From NCBI RefSeq assembly GCF_047511655.1, contig NC_133397.1:41988001-42052000 (forward strand): a DNA stretch of 64,000 bases. The letters run 5' to 3'. Positions 10,746-23,285 of this stretch are shown piece by piece (the first letter of the stretch is position 1; every line of letters begins with the position of its first letter). Position numbers and translations under genes: made by a program. Under the pieces are notes generated by a model that was given only the letters and a program-made list of their open reading frames with translations, made no database searches and was not told the origin of the DNA. The DNA is from Castor canadensis (lineage: Eukaryota; Chordata; Mammalia; Rodentia; Castoridae).

Positions 10746-13700
10746 TTCATTTGGTTCCTTATAGTTTTAAGACAAGCTTGGGTTGATCTGACCCTAGGGA
10801 AAGCTCATACTGGTCTCAGAATCACTTTCAGCTTCTGAGATGTGGCTCCTGGTGAGTCCTTGCTTATTCCATCCTCAGGTGCAACATGGACATCTTCTCC
10901 CTAAAGGCTGCTGCAGTTGTCACAACCAATGTATCTACCCACTTCTGGGGCTCACATCCTTCCTCACCAGTCACTTGCAGGCACTATTTTTAGAGTAGTA
11001 ATATTTTAACTGGCTTATTTGAATTGGACCTAAACTCTGTCCACATTTCAATGTGTTTAATATTGTCAGAGTTTAAGAGCCATGGTTCCTGCAGTTGAGT
11101 AGCATAACATCTGGCTGTGGAACCCATGATGTCAATATATGGAACTTGATAGTGATTCCAAATGGGATCACAGGTGCTCAAAAATAGGAAGATTGGAGGG
11201 GGCTGGAGGAGTTGGGAGGGTTCTGTGGAGAAGCTGCTGTGGACACAGCCAAATCTGTAGTATGGGTAGATGTTAGAAGGGCAGAGAGAAAAAGAAGAGG
11301 CTGATGCAGGAAGAATGATCATCCTGGACACACATCCTGGACTATTTGTAGAAAAGTCAGGAAAATAACAGAAGGAATGTACTGTGGAGGATGAATTGAG
11401 GGAGGAGTGGTAGATTGGCACATTAAACTGTTCTGTGGTAGAAGGATCCATGGCAAATTCTGAATGAGGCAAGAGCATGACAAAAGTGTTCTAGGAATAC
11501 AGTTTTGGGTGGAGGCCTTCACAATGATCTGCAGAAGGGAGGCAGGAATTATTAGTCAAGGAGTTGACTCGTAACTACGCACAGGGGGACCCAGTTCTGA
11601 GTCTGCTCTTGCTTCTTTGGTTTGACAAACCTTCTTTGCTTTGGGTTGAGTCCCTCTGGTGTAATATGACTGCAATCAGTTCAATACACATTTACTCAAA
11701 CATGTCTTGCTTTGTAGCAGTATGCTCCATAGGGTGTGACCATAACAAGAGAGGGACTCCTGTTTCAATAAGATGATAAGCTAGTCAGTGGTTGTGTTCC
11801 TCTCTGATAGGTCCTGGTTCTGTGCCAGCAAGGTACAAGAATTTTCTGTTCCATATTCATTCATCCATCCACCCTCTGAGGGTACCAAAAACTATCAAGG
11901 ACACCAAGGGAAATTCACTGTCAAATACTCTCCCTACTTTCATAAGTCTGTTTGGAGAAACCTGTGTGCATGGAATGACAAAGTTAACAGCCATCTGTAA
12001 AATTGTAAGAACTCCACTGAGGTTAACTAGAAGCCACTGGAGGAAGAGAACAATGTGATGAGAGAAGCCAGACATGCCTTCTTAGAGGGGGTGAGTCTTC
12101 ATCTAGCAAGGTGATGGGAGGATGTGCCCAGAACAATACAGTTCAACAGATGTGATGCAAGCCACCAATGTCATCTTAAGTTTTCTAGTAGCTACATCCA
12201 AAAAAGTAAAGAGAAACAGTTGCAATTAATTTTAGTATGCTTTATTTCTCCAAATACATTCAAAATACTATCATTTCAACATGTAATCAATCATCTATTA
12301 CTAGAATATAAAAATTATTAATGAGATTTTATCACTAAGTCTTCAAGAACTGGAGAATATTTCATTATACAAGCAACACATCTCAATTTGGACTAGTCAC
12401 ATGTCCAGTGCTCAATAGCCATGTGCAGCAGACAGCATGGGGTGAAAGCATGCAACAGTGTGTAGCTACACTGCCCCTAATCTGGAGTTCAGGACTCTGC
12501 AGATGAGCAAAGTGGGTAAAGGGAAGGCTCCATGCTGCTGTCATGAGAGGGAAAAACCTGGCCCCGCGGGAGCAGAAGGCTGTAGGAAAATGAGGAATAA
12601 AAACAACTGTAAGTTCTAGGGAGTTAAAAGACTTGGTACAGGGAGGTACCCACATTTTCTGACACAACAAACAAATTGTAAATGGCTCTGGGAGAAAAGA
12701 GCCCTGAATAAGAACTGCATTTCCAGAGAAATCAAAGTCCTTAAAGCTGTCTGAATAGAAAATAAGGTTATCATTATGCCTTATCATTAGAAGAGAGAAG
12801 AATATTAAAAGGACTCAGTTTGGCTTGAATAAAAAAGATAAATTTCAAGTAAACTGGCATACAGTTTATCCATGACTGGATTTGCTGTAATAAAGTCAGC
12901 GAGGGAATAAGCTGGGTGATTTACAGGGAGCCGCTTCTGTAAAATTTACAAACTGCTGTGATAAAATGTCACCTTTTATGATGCATTCCACTCAGGCTGC
13001 ATATATAAAGGGCACTGCAATGGAAAGAGTTGCAAAAACAAAGCAGTTGCTTGGCTCCCCAGCTGCCTCTGTCTGCTTTTCCAGCAGAATTGGGAATTTA
13101 TGGAAAGATGACCTCAACATGTGCCTTTTATGGTTGTGGATTACAAACTGCCAGTGAAATGGCACCATTTCCTTTAGCTTTATTCTGTGACCTCAGAGGT
13201 GGCTTCCAATAATTTAGACTAGGAAAATTTGGGTGAGTGTGATGAGGGGGAGAAAACCCCTGATTCCAGGGTTCCAATCTAGTGTGGAAAGTAAGCCCAC
13301 ACACAGGAGGTTTAAACAAATGTAACAAGGCATGTATTTTTAATAGCATCCATGTCACAATCCTTCAGTTTCCTAGATCAAAACTTATCTGCTATGATAA
13401 TCTCACTCCTCAGGGAAGAGTGAGTCCTTGGTCCATGGTGTTTCTATCTGCATTATTGTCCTTTAGTCTCCATGGTGGCCGTGTACATAGTCCCTTGTCC
13501 TTCTGTCTCCCAGTCCTCATGCTCTGGAGAAGTCATAGACATTTGTGATTCCTCTATCTTCCTCAGAGATCACAGACTGCCATCCAAAAGCCCTTGGTTT
13601 CCTGTCCCCACCCCTGCAGCACACTGCCTCTGAGCTAAGATACAGGTATTGCATCTTACCCTCTGTCTAAAGAAATATCAGTTCCCTCCAAGTTTGATGG

Positions 13701-13890
13701 TTTCTTCTTGTCCCCATGCAGCACTCACGTCAAAGCCTCCCCTCAGCGAACCCAGTTCTGTCTCCCTCAATGGCCCTGAAATATGATTTCTTTCCCTCTA
13801 ATCTCTGCGTGTCAGTGTGCATGTATGTGTGTTTAAAGATCAATTGGATTTTGGGGAAAAAAAGGTTATATTGGCTCCTTCCAATGTGAA
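10746..13890. other. Non-coding; possible conserved element at 12.83-13.22 kb
   Basis: Open frames here (10,990-11,478 minus, 162 codons; 12,383-12,787 minus, 134 codons) have no family features. The 12,830-13,215 part is free of recognisable repeats and of low-complexity sequence, and has the texture of old unique mammalian DNA; only alignment could tell whether it is conserved. Confidence 0.4.
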
Positions 13891-13899
13891 TGTAAAGTG

Positions 13900-13983
13900 C
13901 ATTTACATTACTGGGGCTTGAACTCAGGACCTTACACTTGCTAGGCAGATGCTCTTCCACTTGAACCATTTCACTAGCTCTCA
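13900..13983 (-). mobile_element. ID-like half of a composite SINE
   Basis: 'actggggcttgaactcagga' and 'tgctaggcagatgctcttcc' match the ID-like half seen at 7.8 kb; the B1-like half is missing. Confidence 0.75.
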
Positions 13984-14079
13984 AAGTGGATGTAGAGAAA
14001 ACAATATTTATACCAGTTACTTTCTATCTCAGTAACTCTCCCATGTATACTACGTAGACAAGGTTAAGGCTATAGTGGG

Positions 14080-14260
14080 CCTGGAAACAAGGTGCCTTGG
14101 GATATGAGTGGTGAGAGAGATCATGTTGAACCTGGGAGAATCAAGGAAGGATGCATGGACAAGGTGAGGTTTGATTAGAGCTGTGAACAGGAGAGGTTTG
14201 CTTTGTGGACAAGGCCATTTCAGGCAGAGGGAAAGCTTGAACCAGTTCTGCAGTGGGGGG
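14080..14260. repeat. Possible ancient repeat (L2-like)
   Basis: 'aaggatgcatggacaaggtg' and 'ccatttcaggcagagggaaa' are word patterns common in old mammalian interspersed repeats. Assignment is by impression only. Confidence 0.3.
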
Positions 14261-14300
14261 AATGGGTCCAGGGAGAGAAAGTTTGTATGTGAAGAGGGGA

Positions 14301-15755
14301 ACTGGAGGAGGAGGTAGTGGACTTGGTGTGTGGATAAGTAGAAAAGAGGTTGTGTGGGGTGCTAAGCAGTATAAAAAAATAATTTAGCTATGTCAAGTAC
14401 TTGAGGTCATCATTGGCAGTTCTTCTCAAGTAGTGGAAATAATTTAGTTTATAAAGCTGAATATGTGGGTGGCATTGAAAACAAGAATGCTTTCCTGAGA
14501 TATTTGTCTACTAAACATCAGAGAAAATCCAGGCTGTCATACCAAATAGTTACTTGGATAACTTTATCCAAAGAGTGTGTCTTTAACTTAGCCAATACCT
14601 AATTCTCCATGCGCTAAGGGCCTGGGGCAGTGTGCATTACTGAGCTGCATCTCAGTCCGCTACTCCTTGCCATCCTCCCTCACCTTTTCCTCTGTCCAGT
14701 CTCTATTCATTAAACCAGGACAATCCCCAGAGAGGTCAGCCTGATCTCTCAGAGGACAGAGCCCAGCAGAGGCTCATGGGGTCACATTACTAGGGAGGCT
14801 GGAAGCTGGAGCCAGGCTTAGTAGAAGAACCTCAGGAGATGGCAGTGGGAGAACCCTTATATAGTCAGTACCAGTTCAGACTAGACAACAAGGCAAGCAA
14901 GCCATCCCTTTAGAGGCAAAGAGAATGGAGATCAATTCAGTCTAGGAATGGGGTAAAGTAAGTGGTCCAAATCCAAGAGCCTTAACCTGCAACAGCATAC
15001 TAAAATTCCTGATACGTGCTGCTTGGTACACATGATGCTGAGTGTGCATGGGATTTGCAAGGACTGTAGACTTGGATTGCTAAGAGGGAATAGAACTGGG
15101 TGTTTCCCAAAGACTGAAACCCTTTTTGCTAGGGGAGAGGAACATCAACTTCCTTATTCTATTCTTTCTTGTCTGGAAAGTACTCAGGTGTCTGGTAAGA
15201 GAGGAGCCTGGGCAGGCCTCTCTGAGCAGGGACCATTGGTCACATCTGGATAGGGTACTAAACCCAAGTTGTTGGCTCAGTGCTTCTATGCCTTGTTCCT
15301 TGCCTACCAAAGTCAAGTCAGGCTTTGGGAACTGTCCATTAAAGACTTGTCACTTGCAAAAGATGTATTTCCCAAATTAAGAGTTTAACTAGATTTCATT
15401 CTGGGAATTGAGCAAGAACTAGCAATAATTTAGCTTATAAAACTGTAGTTTAATGAAAGTATAAGACAACAGGCCTGGTAGAGGCTTTTTACTATCATGA
15501 GATGAGAGTTTCTATGGGTTGTTCTGACAGATTTACTGTTGTTTTAACTTAATAAGCTATTTCTGTTTTAGCGTTGTTATTGTTTCCGTGGTTATAGGAC
15601 ACTTTGTATTGTTTTATTATATTATCCCTCCTCCTCCAATTTATGGTGGCATTTTTCTCTTTGCTTAGCTTGTAAATATATGAATTTCCTCTGATTCTCT
15701 CAACTCTTCCAGGCACATGTAGAAACAGAGCAGTTTGTTAGCACATGGTGTGGAA
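14301..15755. other. Non-coding, nothing recognised
   Basis: Overlapping short open frames at 15.0-15.4 kb lie on both strands and lack family features. No repeat was named. Confidence 0.4.
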
Positions 15756-15756
15756 T

Positions 15757-15853
15757 TTGCCTACTCCTTTCCCCTCCCTCCCTCTCTCCTTTCTTCTCTC
15801 TCTCTTTCTCCCTCCCTCCTTCCTTTCTTCCTTCCCTCCTTTCTTTCTTCTGA
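15757..15853. repeat. Polypyrimidine (CCTT/CT)n tract
   Basis: Nearly 100 bases of C and T on the + strand, with CTCCCT, CTTTCTT and CCTTCCTT units. Low-complexity; the small open frame across it is an artefact. Confidence 0.9.
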
Positions 15854-15944
15854 TAAGGGCAGGCTTCTTTTGAAATTTGTACCCTCCTCCCAAGTTATTT
15901 GCATTTCTTCCCCCAAGCTAAGCAAATAAAAGTAACATTAATAA

Positions 15945-16145
15945 TGTCTTATGCTTATAAAGCGTTTTTAGCTTTTAAATCTGTTGTGATCTTTATGAGC
16001 ACTCCACGGTGGGTCAAGCATATTTACTACCCTCTTTTTATACACTAGGAAATGCAATTGTAAGAGGATAAATGAGCTGCCCATGATTACCTAACAGGTC
16101 AGTGGCAGAGTGTAGACCAGAACTCAGGTTTCCTGGTTGATGGTT
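15945..16145 (-). mobile_element. MIR SINE fragment
   Basis: Complement of the MIR core: 'tacactaggaaatgcaattg', 'aaatgagctgcccatgatta', 'cagtggcagagtgtagacca', 'gaactcaggtttcctgg'. Confidence 0.75.
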
Positions 16146-16489
16146 CAGGCACTTCCAAGGATAGAAGGGCTCAGTTGAGCTAAGAGGCATCTAGCAATCA
16201 GGATGGATCAACAAAATATGCCTGTTGCCTTTGTAATCTCCATCAGTGGTTCCATTATTAACTAAATAGGCACACTTCCCCCCTTTTTCTCCTTAATGTT
16301 TTCCAAGAATTGCAGCTGGGAAGAAAAGTAAATTTAAACCTGTCAGTGAACTTCACTGTCAGTGAACAAAGTTGGTCAACATTTGGTGGGCAAAATTAAG
16401 AAGGGGAGTTAAAAAAAATGCTCACCTGGGACTGTGAGGGGAAAATATCAAATCTAATAGAAAAGGGATGGAAAGAGAGGCAATCCTAT

Positions 16490-16660
16490 ACCAGTTATAT
16501 TGCCTCAGTTAATTCTCTTAACAATTTTGCAAGATAGTGAGTTTCAGCTTACAAAAAAGGAACCTGGGGTTCACAGAGAGTCAGGATATTCTGGGGATCA
16601 AGCAGCAAGGCATGCGGCAGAGCTGAGATTCAAATCTTCCTCCAGATCCCATGGCTCCTG
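16490..16660 (-). mobile_element. MIR SINE fragment
   Basis: 'attctcttaacaattttgca' through 'cggcagagctgagattcaaa' is reverse-strand MIR, spanning most of the element. Confidence 0.7.
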
Positions 16661-17830
16661 TCCATTTTGTTCACCAACAAATGCAAACCTTTTGGGTATA
16701 CTTGAATTTTAAAGAGGATGAAATAAAAGTAATCTCTTAAATTAATCTCTTTTTGGAAGACAATTGGTAAAGGGAGAAAATAAAATGACTGTTCTGGAGC
16801 TTCAAGCAGCCAATCAGTCCTCATCCTTTGGCATCCATCACCTTCTGGTTTCTCATAGTGTAAAGATCTTTCCTAGTTCTGACGTTTTAGGTCTCCATGA
16901 CTGAAATCACACAAACCACTTCTTACCTGGGTCCAGCCTCTTTGCTCCATTCAGGAAGGGCATACTCTGTGTGTGCTGTCCATTTATGATTTTCAATTTG
17001 TTGGGTCTGATCTCTTACCTGGTCTACCTCCGCCTTTCTGTGAAAAGCATCATTATAATTTTTGGAGTTCACACTGTTCATTATATCTCTTTTAGTTTCC
17101 CTCTTTGTCTACATTTATCAGATTTAAGATTTCTTGGATTTGAGTTTCCAAATGACAGGGAGAGGATGCTTTTCCTACAGGTGGAAATTCTTTTGGTCCA
17201 AAAAAATTTCCACTTTACTGCCTATATATAATGTCAGTGTTCTTTCTTTTCTTCCTTCAGTTTTCTTTTTCTTCCATTTCCTCCATTTCTTTCCTCTTCC
17301 CCCTCCCATTCGTCCATCAGTGTTCTCTTTTTAATTGAGAATGTTCCTTTGGGGCCCCCATCAGAAGGGAGTACTTAGCAGGATGGATTGTGAGGGGCAT
17401 CCTAGGGGTCATTCTGACATTTTTAGGGTCTGTATTCAGACATACCAGAACTGCTAGCTTGGGGTCAGAGGCTTATTTTCTAGGAGAATATTTTCCGTAT
17501 TATTATTAGTATTCTTTTTTATGCTCTCTTAGCATCAGCATTCATAGCTCCAGGTGACTACCTGATTTATAACCAGCATTTTAATTTTAGCCAATTCTGC
17601 TGTTTCTTTGAGCCCCAAGTCAGCTTCCCAAGTCTCAAGATCATAACTGAGAGCAAGAAGGTATAGGGGAGGGCCCAGGATCCAATGCAGCTGGTTTTAA
17701 CTCACAGAAATTATCCTATAAACAATGAATTAAATTTGCACAGCAACCCACCCTCTAAGGCCAGGAAAGAACAGGTTTTGGCATTGATTATGGCCATGAG
17801 ACAATAAGAAACTGCCAAAATTTTTGAGGC
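16661..17830. other. Non-coding, nothing recognised
   Basis: Pyrimidine-rich patches at 17.24-17.32 kb and short chance open frames only. Confidence 0.4.
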
Positions 17831-17835
17831 ACAGT

Positions 17836-17850
17836 GTGTGTGTGTGTGTG
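17836..17850. repeat. Short (GT)n repeat
   Basis: Seven GT dinucleotides inside otherwise mixed sequence. Confidence 0.85.
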
Positions 17851-17949
17851 GGAGCAAATATAGTCCATAGCTGACTATATGAAGTATGTAACTGAGATTT
17901 TGAGATACTTCAGGTCAGCAGTTGTGTTTTACTCATCTTATAATCCCTG

Positions 17950-18080
17950 CTGCAGAGGTCAGGATGGGGCGTATAGAGGCATGAATACTTTGAGTAACAT
18001 TACTGAATACATGAATGACTAAGTATGTGCCTGGCGCTGATTGTAAAGAGAAGAAATCAGAAATGAACATGTTCAAAAGG
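17950..18080. repeat. L2-like ancient LINE fragment
   Basis: 'gaatacatgaatgactaagt' and 'tatgtgcctggcgctgattg' resemble L2 3'-end words. Confidence 0.35.
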
Positions 18081-18647
18081 CTTTTGTAGTAGTGAGATAA
18101 AGTGACATGGTGATTGATTACATACGGAGGGAAGGAAATAATAAAAACTGATTTTAAGTTTATTATTAAAACTTTGGAGAATGGAGATATTAAGTCTTTA
18201 GATGAGGGACCAGAATTGAGGTGTTTGGCAGATGGGGGTGGGGAGATGTCAGTATTCATGTAGACATGTTGAGATTAATGTGATACTCTGGCATCCTGAT
18301 GACAGGCACAGACAGAGAGAGACAAGATATCAGGAGAGAGATCTGACAATGTTGGAGTTCTTGTCTAGCAGGTGATATTTACTGTGAGAGAAAATTAGGT
18401 AACTGAGGGAGGGAGTGCATAAAGAAAGAATGGATGAAAAATGTGGTTTGATTAGAAATGAATTCTTATGTTGGGTTGGTGGGTTTGAATAAAAGGTTGG
18501 GCTAAATTAGTTATAATACTGTTTCCCATGCCTAATGAGTTCAAACATTACTATCTGAAAACAAAGAATGAATTTTTCTATATGATATAGAGATCCACTC
18601 ATTCATCTACCTCATATCTAATTTACTCATCTACATCTATCTTCCTC
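18081..18647. other. Non-coding, nothing recognised
   Basis: Mixed-composition sequence without an identifiable feature. Confidence 0.4.
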
Positions 18648-18712
18648 TCCATCCATATCCATCCATTCATCCTTCCATCCATCCATCCATCCATCCATCC
18701 ATCCATCTTTCA
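18648..18712. repeat. (ATCC)n simple repeat
   Basis: Imperfect units first (atccatatccatccattc), then at least eight perfect ATCC/CATC units to about 18,706. Likely length-polymorphic. Confidence 0.9.
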
Positions 18713-20090
18713 TTCTTTCTACCACTTACTCACCCATACTCTCTCCCACATTTATGAAATGACTATTCTAGGATAGGCTATGGAATAGAAACGATTTGGC
18801 ATTACTGATAAACTTTTTCCCCAATTTATATTAAAGTGAAATTTTATTTGGAGCAAAATTGGCAAATAACCTTAAACCCTGAAACTGTTCTTCTTACTTT
18901 TTCATCCCATGGGGAAATAAAGCTAAAAGGGAATTTCAAAGTCTTTAGATATCGGATGGCAGTTTTGAAAGTGTTTTAGAAACCTTAGAAGTGAGTGTTG
19001 GTATTTCCCCCTTTCTTCTTTCCCTCAGAAATTCCATCTCTCCTTCTTTGTACCACCAGGTCTAGGTCTTACTCATTTTCTGGTTTATGGTAAATATTGA
19101 TTTGTGGTAAATGATTGGTATTTTTAATTTTGGTGGGTAACTATGAATTTAGAGAGTCCCATTGGTGGTGGTGGTGGGAGATGAACTGTTTTATGGGTAG
19201 AGTTTTTAGTCCAGCTCCTGGAAAGGGTCATATAATGTGCAGGGGGTGGGGGCATCCAAATGAACAGGAGGACAAAAGTCAGTCTGGTCTCTTACTCACA
19301 TCTGAGATGGTGGGAATGTTTCTTCTTCCTTGCTTCTTTACCCTTTTATCTCTCCTTCTCTGTATGAAAATTTCTAACCTGTTTCTGCTGAAGTTAGATC
19401 ATTAGTTCTCTAGTTCAGCCTTCTTTGGGACTCAGGGTCAGCTGTTTCTTCCTTTTGATGGGGACTAGGATTGGACCAGCTCAGTCATCATATCCTCTGT
19501 GTTCCTGGTCCCTGTCCTTCCACCAGAGGGGAAGCTTAGAATGGTCAGAGTTCACCCTTTTCTTCCTTAGTAGTAAATTTAAGGAACCCCCATGAATACA
19601 GTTCTGTGATACTTCTGTGTCTCAGTAGCACCAGTTCCTCACTACATCCACCTCTTTTTTTTTCTGCACCAAACTGTACATATATGTGTTAGCCCACAAT
19701 CTCTAGTACCCTGTGATAATTTTCCCTTCCATAGCCACTTTTTCCTCAGAGCTTTCCTACTAGTTGCTCAGCACAGCATTGCTCAAGCCCGATCATCTTT
19801 GGTGATATATTGGTCTCTGGTCCAACTCCCCAAATAAAACAAAAACTTAGACTAATACCAAAAGCTGCACAATTCCATTCTCTGATGATCTTTTTTGCAT
19901 TAGGCTATTTGCTGATCAGAGGGGTTCTTACTTTATAATGGAACTTGTTGTGGGGTGCTTTACCTTGAAGGGCTAATAAACACTGTGGTTGGCTCATGGG
20001 GAGATATTTTGAGAAAATGCTCTTCCCAGAGCTCCTCCTGGTTCTCCGTGATGCTTACTGTGGCAAGACTGGTCTTTGTACAAGTCAAAT
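18713..20090. other. Non-coding, nothing recognised
   Basis: No coding or repeat feature that I could name; the open frames at 19.1-19.4 and 19.95-20.18 kb lack family features. Confidence 0.4.
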
Positions 20091-20091
20091 G

Positions 20092-20260
20092 TATAAAAGA
20101 ATGGACTTTGGAATTGAATAGGCTTGGTCTCAGCCTGACTTTGTCAGTTCCTGTGTATGAAACCTTAGAAAACTTCTAAAGCTCAGTTTATGCATTACCA
20201 AAATGCTGATAGTACCAATTTCATAAGGCTGATGTGGCAGTTAAATGAGACACTAACAAC
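20092..20260 (+). mobile_element. MIR SINE fragment
   Basis: 'tggactttggaattgaatag' tRNA-like start, then 'ctaaagctcagtttatgcat' core and 'ggctgatgtggcagttaaat' tail: a nearly complete MIR. Confidence 0.75.
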
Positions 20261-20324
20261 AGCTATTTACCCAAACATCCTTGTTAGTTAGTGTGTAACT
20301 AGGAATGAGTCTAAGTGGCCTCTA

Positions 20325-20500
20325 CAGGAATTGCATTATTTAATCATTACAATGACTGTATATAATACCTGTTTGGTATCTGAGGAAAAGATAAGAGGGA
20401 GTAAGTAACTTGCCCAAAGTCATACAGCTAGCAGTAGCAGAGTTGGGTGTGACTCTGACAGTATGATTCTGCTGCCGTGTTCTCAACTGTTCACTATACT
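20325..20500 (-). mobile_element. MIR SINE fragment
   Basis: 'taagtaacttgcccaaagtc' and 'acagctagcagtagcagagt' are the typical reverse MIR core. Confidence 0.8.
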
Positions 20501-20689
20501 GCTTCCTAGATTATGAGAGAGCTTTAGTATTATGTGGTTAGCAGTTAATGTCAACTATTATCATACACCTTCCCCACTAAAACCTTCAGCATTCTTCCTC
20601 ATTTCTAAAAGGTAAGCTATATGAGGAAAAACATGGGAGATTTTGCCTGCTTTTTATTTTTTATTTTTATTTTTTTACTGTTGCATCCC

Positions 20690-20890
20690 CAAGTGCATAG
20701 AACAATGGTTGGTATAGAACAGACACTCAATAAACCCATATATGAATGAATCCACTGAGTCCTCCATCTTCAACAAAAGTATTGAGCACCAACTATGTGC
20801 CAGTCCCTGTGCCAGGTGCTGGAATAACATCTCTGACCTTAGGGAAGTCATAAACGATGAGAGAAATGTATTTGTGAGTCAGTAACTCAA
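20690..20890. repeat. L2-like ancient LINE fragment(s)
   Basis: 'cagacactcaataaaccca' followed by 'attgagcaccaactatgtgc' and 'tgccaggtgctggaataaca', the most recognisable L2 3'-end words in the window. Confidence 0.6.
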
Positions 20891-22025
20891 TTTCAATATG
20901 AAATTGCCAAGTATTAGGGCAAATGAGGGGACAGCTCTCTTTTTGATGCTTCTGCCTAATTTAATTTAGTGCTACCACCTGATATCTGTCTAGTCTGCAA
21001 ACTCTTGTCTATCAGGATTAACTCGCATTCCTACAAAGATGAGAAAATGGCAGGGCTGTGACTGGAAGTGTTTTGTCATGCATGCTGTACACTGTACAAC
21101 TACAGGGAGTTCTATTAATGTAAACCATGGCGAGAATGGTGCCATCATGGTTGTATAATGAGGTGGTCCTATAACAGCTGCCTTTAAGGCATCCTGAATC
21201 ATTTAATTCAGGGCCTGGGATGTTGGAGATGATTTAAATAAAGGTTTTGGGGCCATCTCCCAATGCATTTTCTAGGTCCCTAAATTGTGTGGAGAGCCAG
21301 AGCATGGTCAGTAAGCAGGGTGAACAGACTGCTTTGCTAGATGGAAGGAACTTTATTGGGGTCCCACTACTGTTTAAATCTACTGGATATGGCCTACACT
21401 GACATCACTATGGACATTTATATCTCCTCCAGGTGTCTTCTTATGCAAGCTTGGGCCCTTTTTGTCTGCCATGTAACCTTCACTCAGTACTATAAGGTCT
21501 GACAGAATGGAGTGTAATTTCAGCTCTTGCAAAGCTTGTGGAATTGAAATTAGTAGATTTCTTTTTGTTTTGTTTTGAACATGTCTTCTCATGTTTTTCC
21601 AGGTCTCTTCTAACGGGATCTGAGGGGCTGAGACTTCTGAAACTCATCACACTGGGATGGCAAGAACTCAGTGTCAAGAGGAATGGCCTGGGGTTTTAAC
21701 AGAACACTTGGGGAAACTCACTGCTTTCCGCCAAAGGAATGGGGATGCTTTAATAATGGGATTTCAGTCTTGCTGAGTAGGCTTTGTCCCTTGAACTAAA
21801 GCTTTTGGCCTTGTCCTCTTTTCTAGTATAAGGGCTTCTGATAAGGTTCAAACCTGATCCCTCTTACCCAGAATCGAATTCTACCATACAGGATTTTGAG
21901 GCATACTCAAAGCCTAGCCAATGTTTTACCTTGGATTACTCTCCTTTCCTCATACCTGGGCCCTCTCCTACTGCAAATTAGTTCCTGTCTTTTGTCTTGG
22001 CACTCCTCAAATGAATCAGAATTTC
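20891..22025. other. Non-coding, nothing recognised
   Basis: Overlapping short open frames near 21.4-21.7 kb lack family features; no repeat named. Confidence 0.4.
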
Positions 22026-22029
22026 AGGG

Positions 22030-22175
22030 TATGATAGAAAGAACACTGTCATGGAAAATCAGCTGTCCTCTTTAGCTCTACCAATCATTGACTTCCTAAG
22101 CTTTGGGCAAGCTAGTTTTCCTTTCTTGGCCATGATTTCTTTATTTGTAAGTGATATTCTCACATCACTTAAGAG
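22030..22175 (+). mobile_element. MIR SINE fragment
   Basis: 'aagctttgggcaagctagtt' and 'gatttctttatttgtaagtg' form a decayed forward MIR core. Confidence 0.6.
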
Positions 22176-22197
22176 GAGGTCCTTTTAGAGCTCTTGG

Positions 22198-22420
22198 TCT
22201 GAATGTTTGTGGTCCTCCAAATTCATATGCTGAAACCTAACTCTCAAACCAATAGTGTCAAAAGGTGGGCCTTTAAGAGGTGATTAGGATGAGGGGGTCT
22301 GCCCTCATGAATGGGTTTCATGCCTTTACAAAAGAGGCCCAAAGTGTTGTGCTTTCTCTTTCTGCCATGTGAAGACATAGAAATTTGTTTCTTACTCAAC
22401 TGTTCACTGTCAGTGGATAG
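22198..22420 (+). mobile_element. MaLR-type LTR fragment
   Basis: 'tgaatgtttgtggtcctcca', 'aattcatatgctgaaaccta', 'gaggtgattaggatgagggg', 'ccctcatgaatgggtttcat' and 'ccatgtgaagacatagaaat' follow the order of a common mammalian MaLR-like LTR. The subfamily is not assigned. Confidence 0.65.
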
Positions 22421-22482
22421 GTTTTCTCCTCATACTCTTTAGATATGAGGTCTCTTCTAGCTTGAGGCTCTATCATATCGTT

Positions 22483-22665
22483 AGGGCAGCAGCTTTTAGT
22501 CTTAGCTGATCACTAGAATCACTTGTGGAGGCTTAAAAACTGACACTTGGATCACACTGTACAGATTCTAATTCAGCTCGTTTCTGACACAGCCCTTCCA
22601 GTGGAAATTTTAACAACCTCAGGTGAGTCTAACGTGTAGCATGCAGAACCAGTGGTACACCTTGG
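22483..22665 (+). mobile_element. MER5A-like hAT fragment
   Basis: 'ctagaatcacttgtggaggc', 'gattctaattcagctcgttt', 'aacctcaggtgagtctaacg' follow the MER5A order. Confidence 0.65.
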
Positions 22666-23114
22666 CATTCTCTACTTTGGGGCATCAGAAGATGAAAGAA
22701 AAAATGAAAATAGTGTGTCTACTTCTTTAAAATCTCAGCCTGTGGTTAATGAGCACTTTTTTTCATATCTCATTGGCAAGAGTAGCCACATGGTTGCCTG
22801 GAGTGCACAGTAGGCTTTGAAGTGTGGTCCCAGGTTGGTTGGTACTTCCCAGCAGTGGCTCTATACTATGGAAAGGGGACATGCACTTTGATCAGTCATA
22901 CATCTATGTCCCGAGACAAACAGGATGGTTTCCCCAAACTCTATGAGATTTGACTTCCGGCATAGGAACTTGGAGCTGTTAGTTCAAAACCTTTCCTGTG
23001 GGTTGGGAGAGGAATGGGTATTATTTGATTACTCTAGACTTGAGAGTGAGTCATGGCCATCCCACGTTCCTGTTTACCCTCTGGTTTTAGAGGGCAGTTT
23101 GTCATTGTTGGTTG

Positions 23115-23285
23115 TAATAAAGAGCATTGATTTTGCAGACAGGTGAAGTTGGTTAAAAATTTCCCTTATTGCTTACTAAACTTGTGATTTTGGGCATGTT
23201 AATTAACATCCTTTAGCCTATACTTTTCCCAAATGCAAAATATGTATAATTATGCCTATGTTGAAATGCTTTATAATAGTAATGC
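23115..23285 (+). mobile_element. MIR SINE fragment
   Basis: 'gagcattgattttgcagaca' (tRNA-like part), 'gattttgggcatgttaatta' and a decayed core with 'aaatgcaaaatatgtataat'. Confidence 0.65.

Noticed and set aside
10990-11478. 162-codon minus-strand open frame
   Set aside because: Serine- and proline-rich by composition only. A second open frame overlaps it, and no family features are visible.
18648-18712. (ATCC)n as a CRISPR-like or minisatellite array
   Set aside because: It is a 4-base microsatellite with no spacers, in vertebrate DNA.
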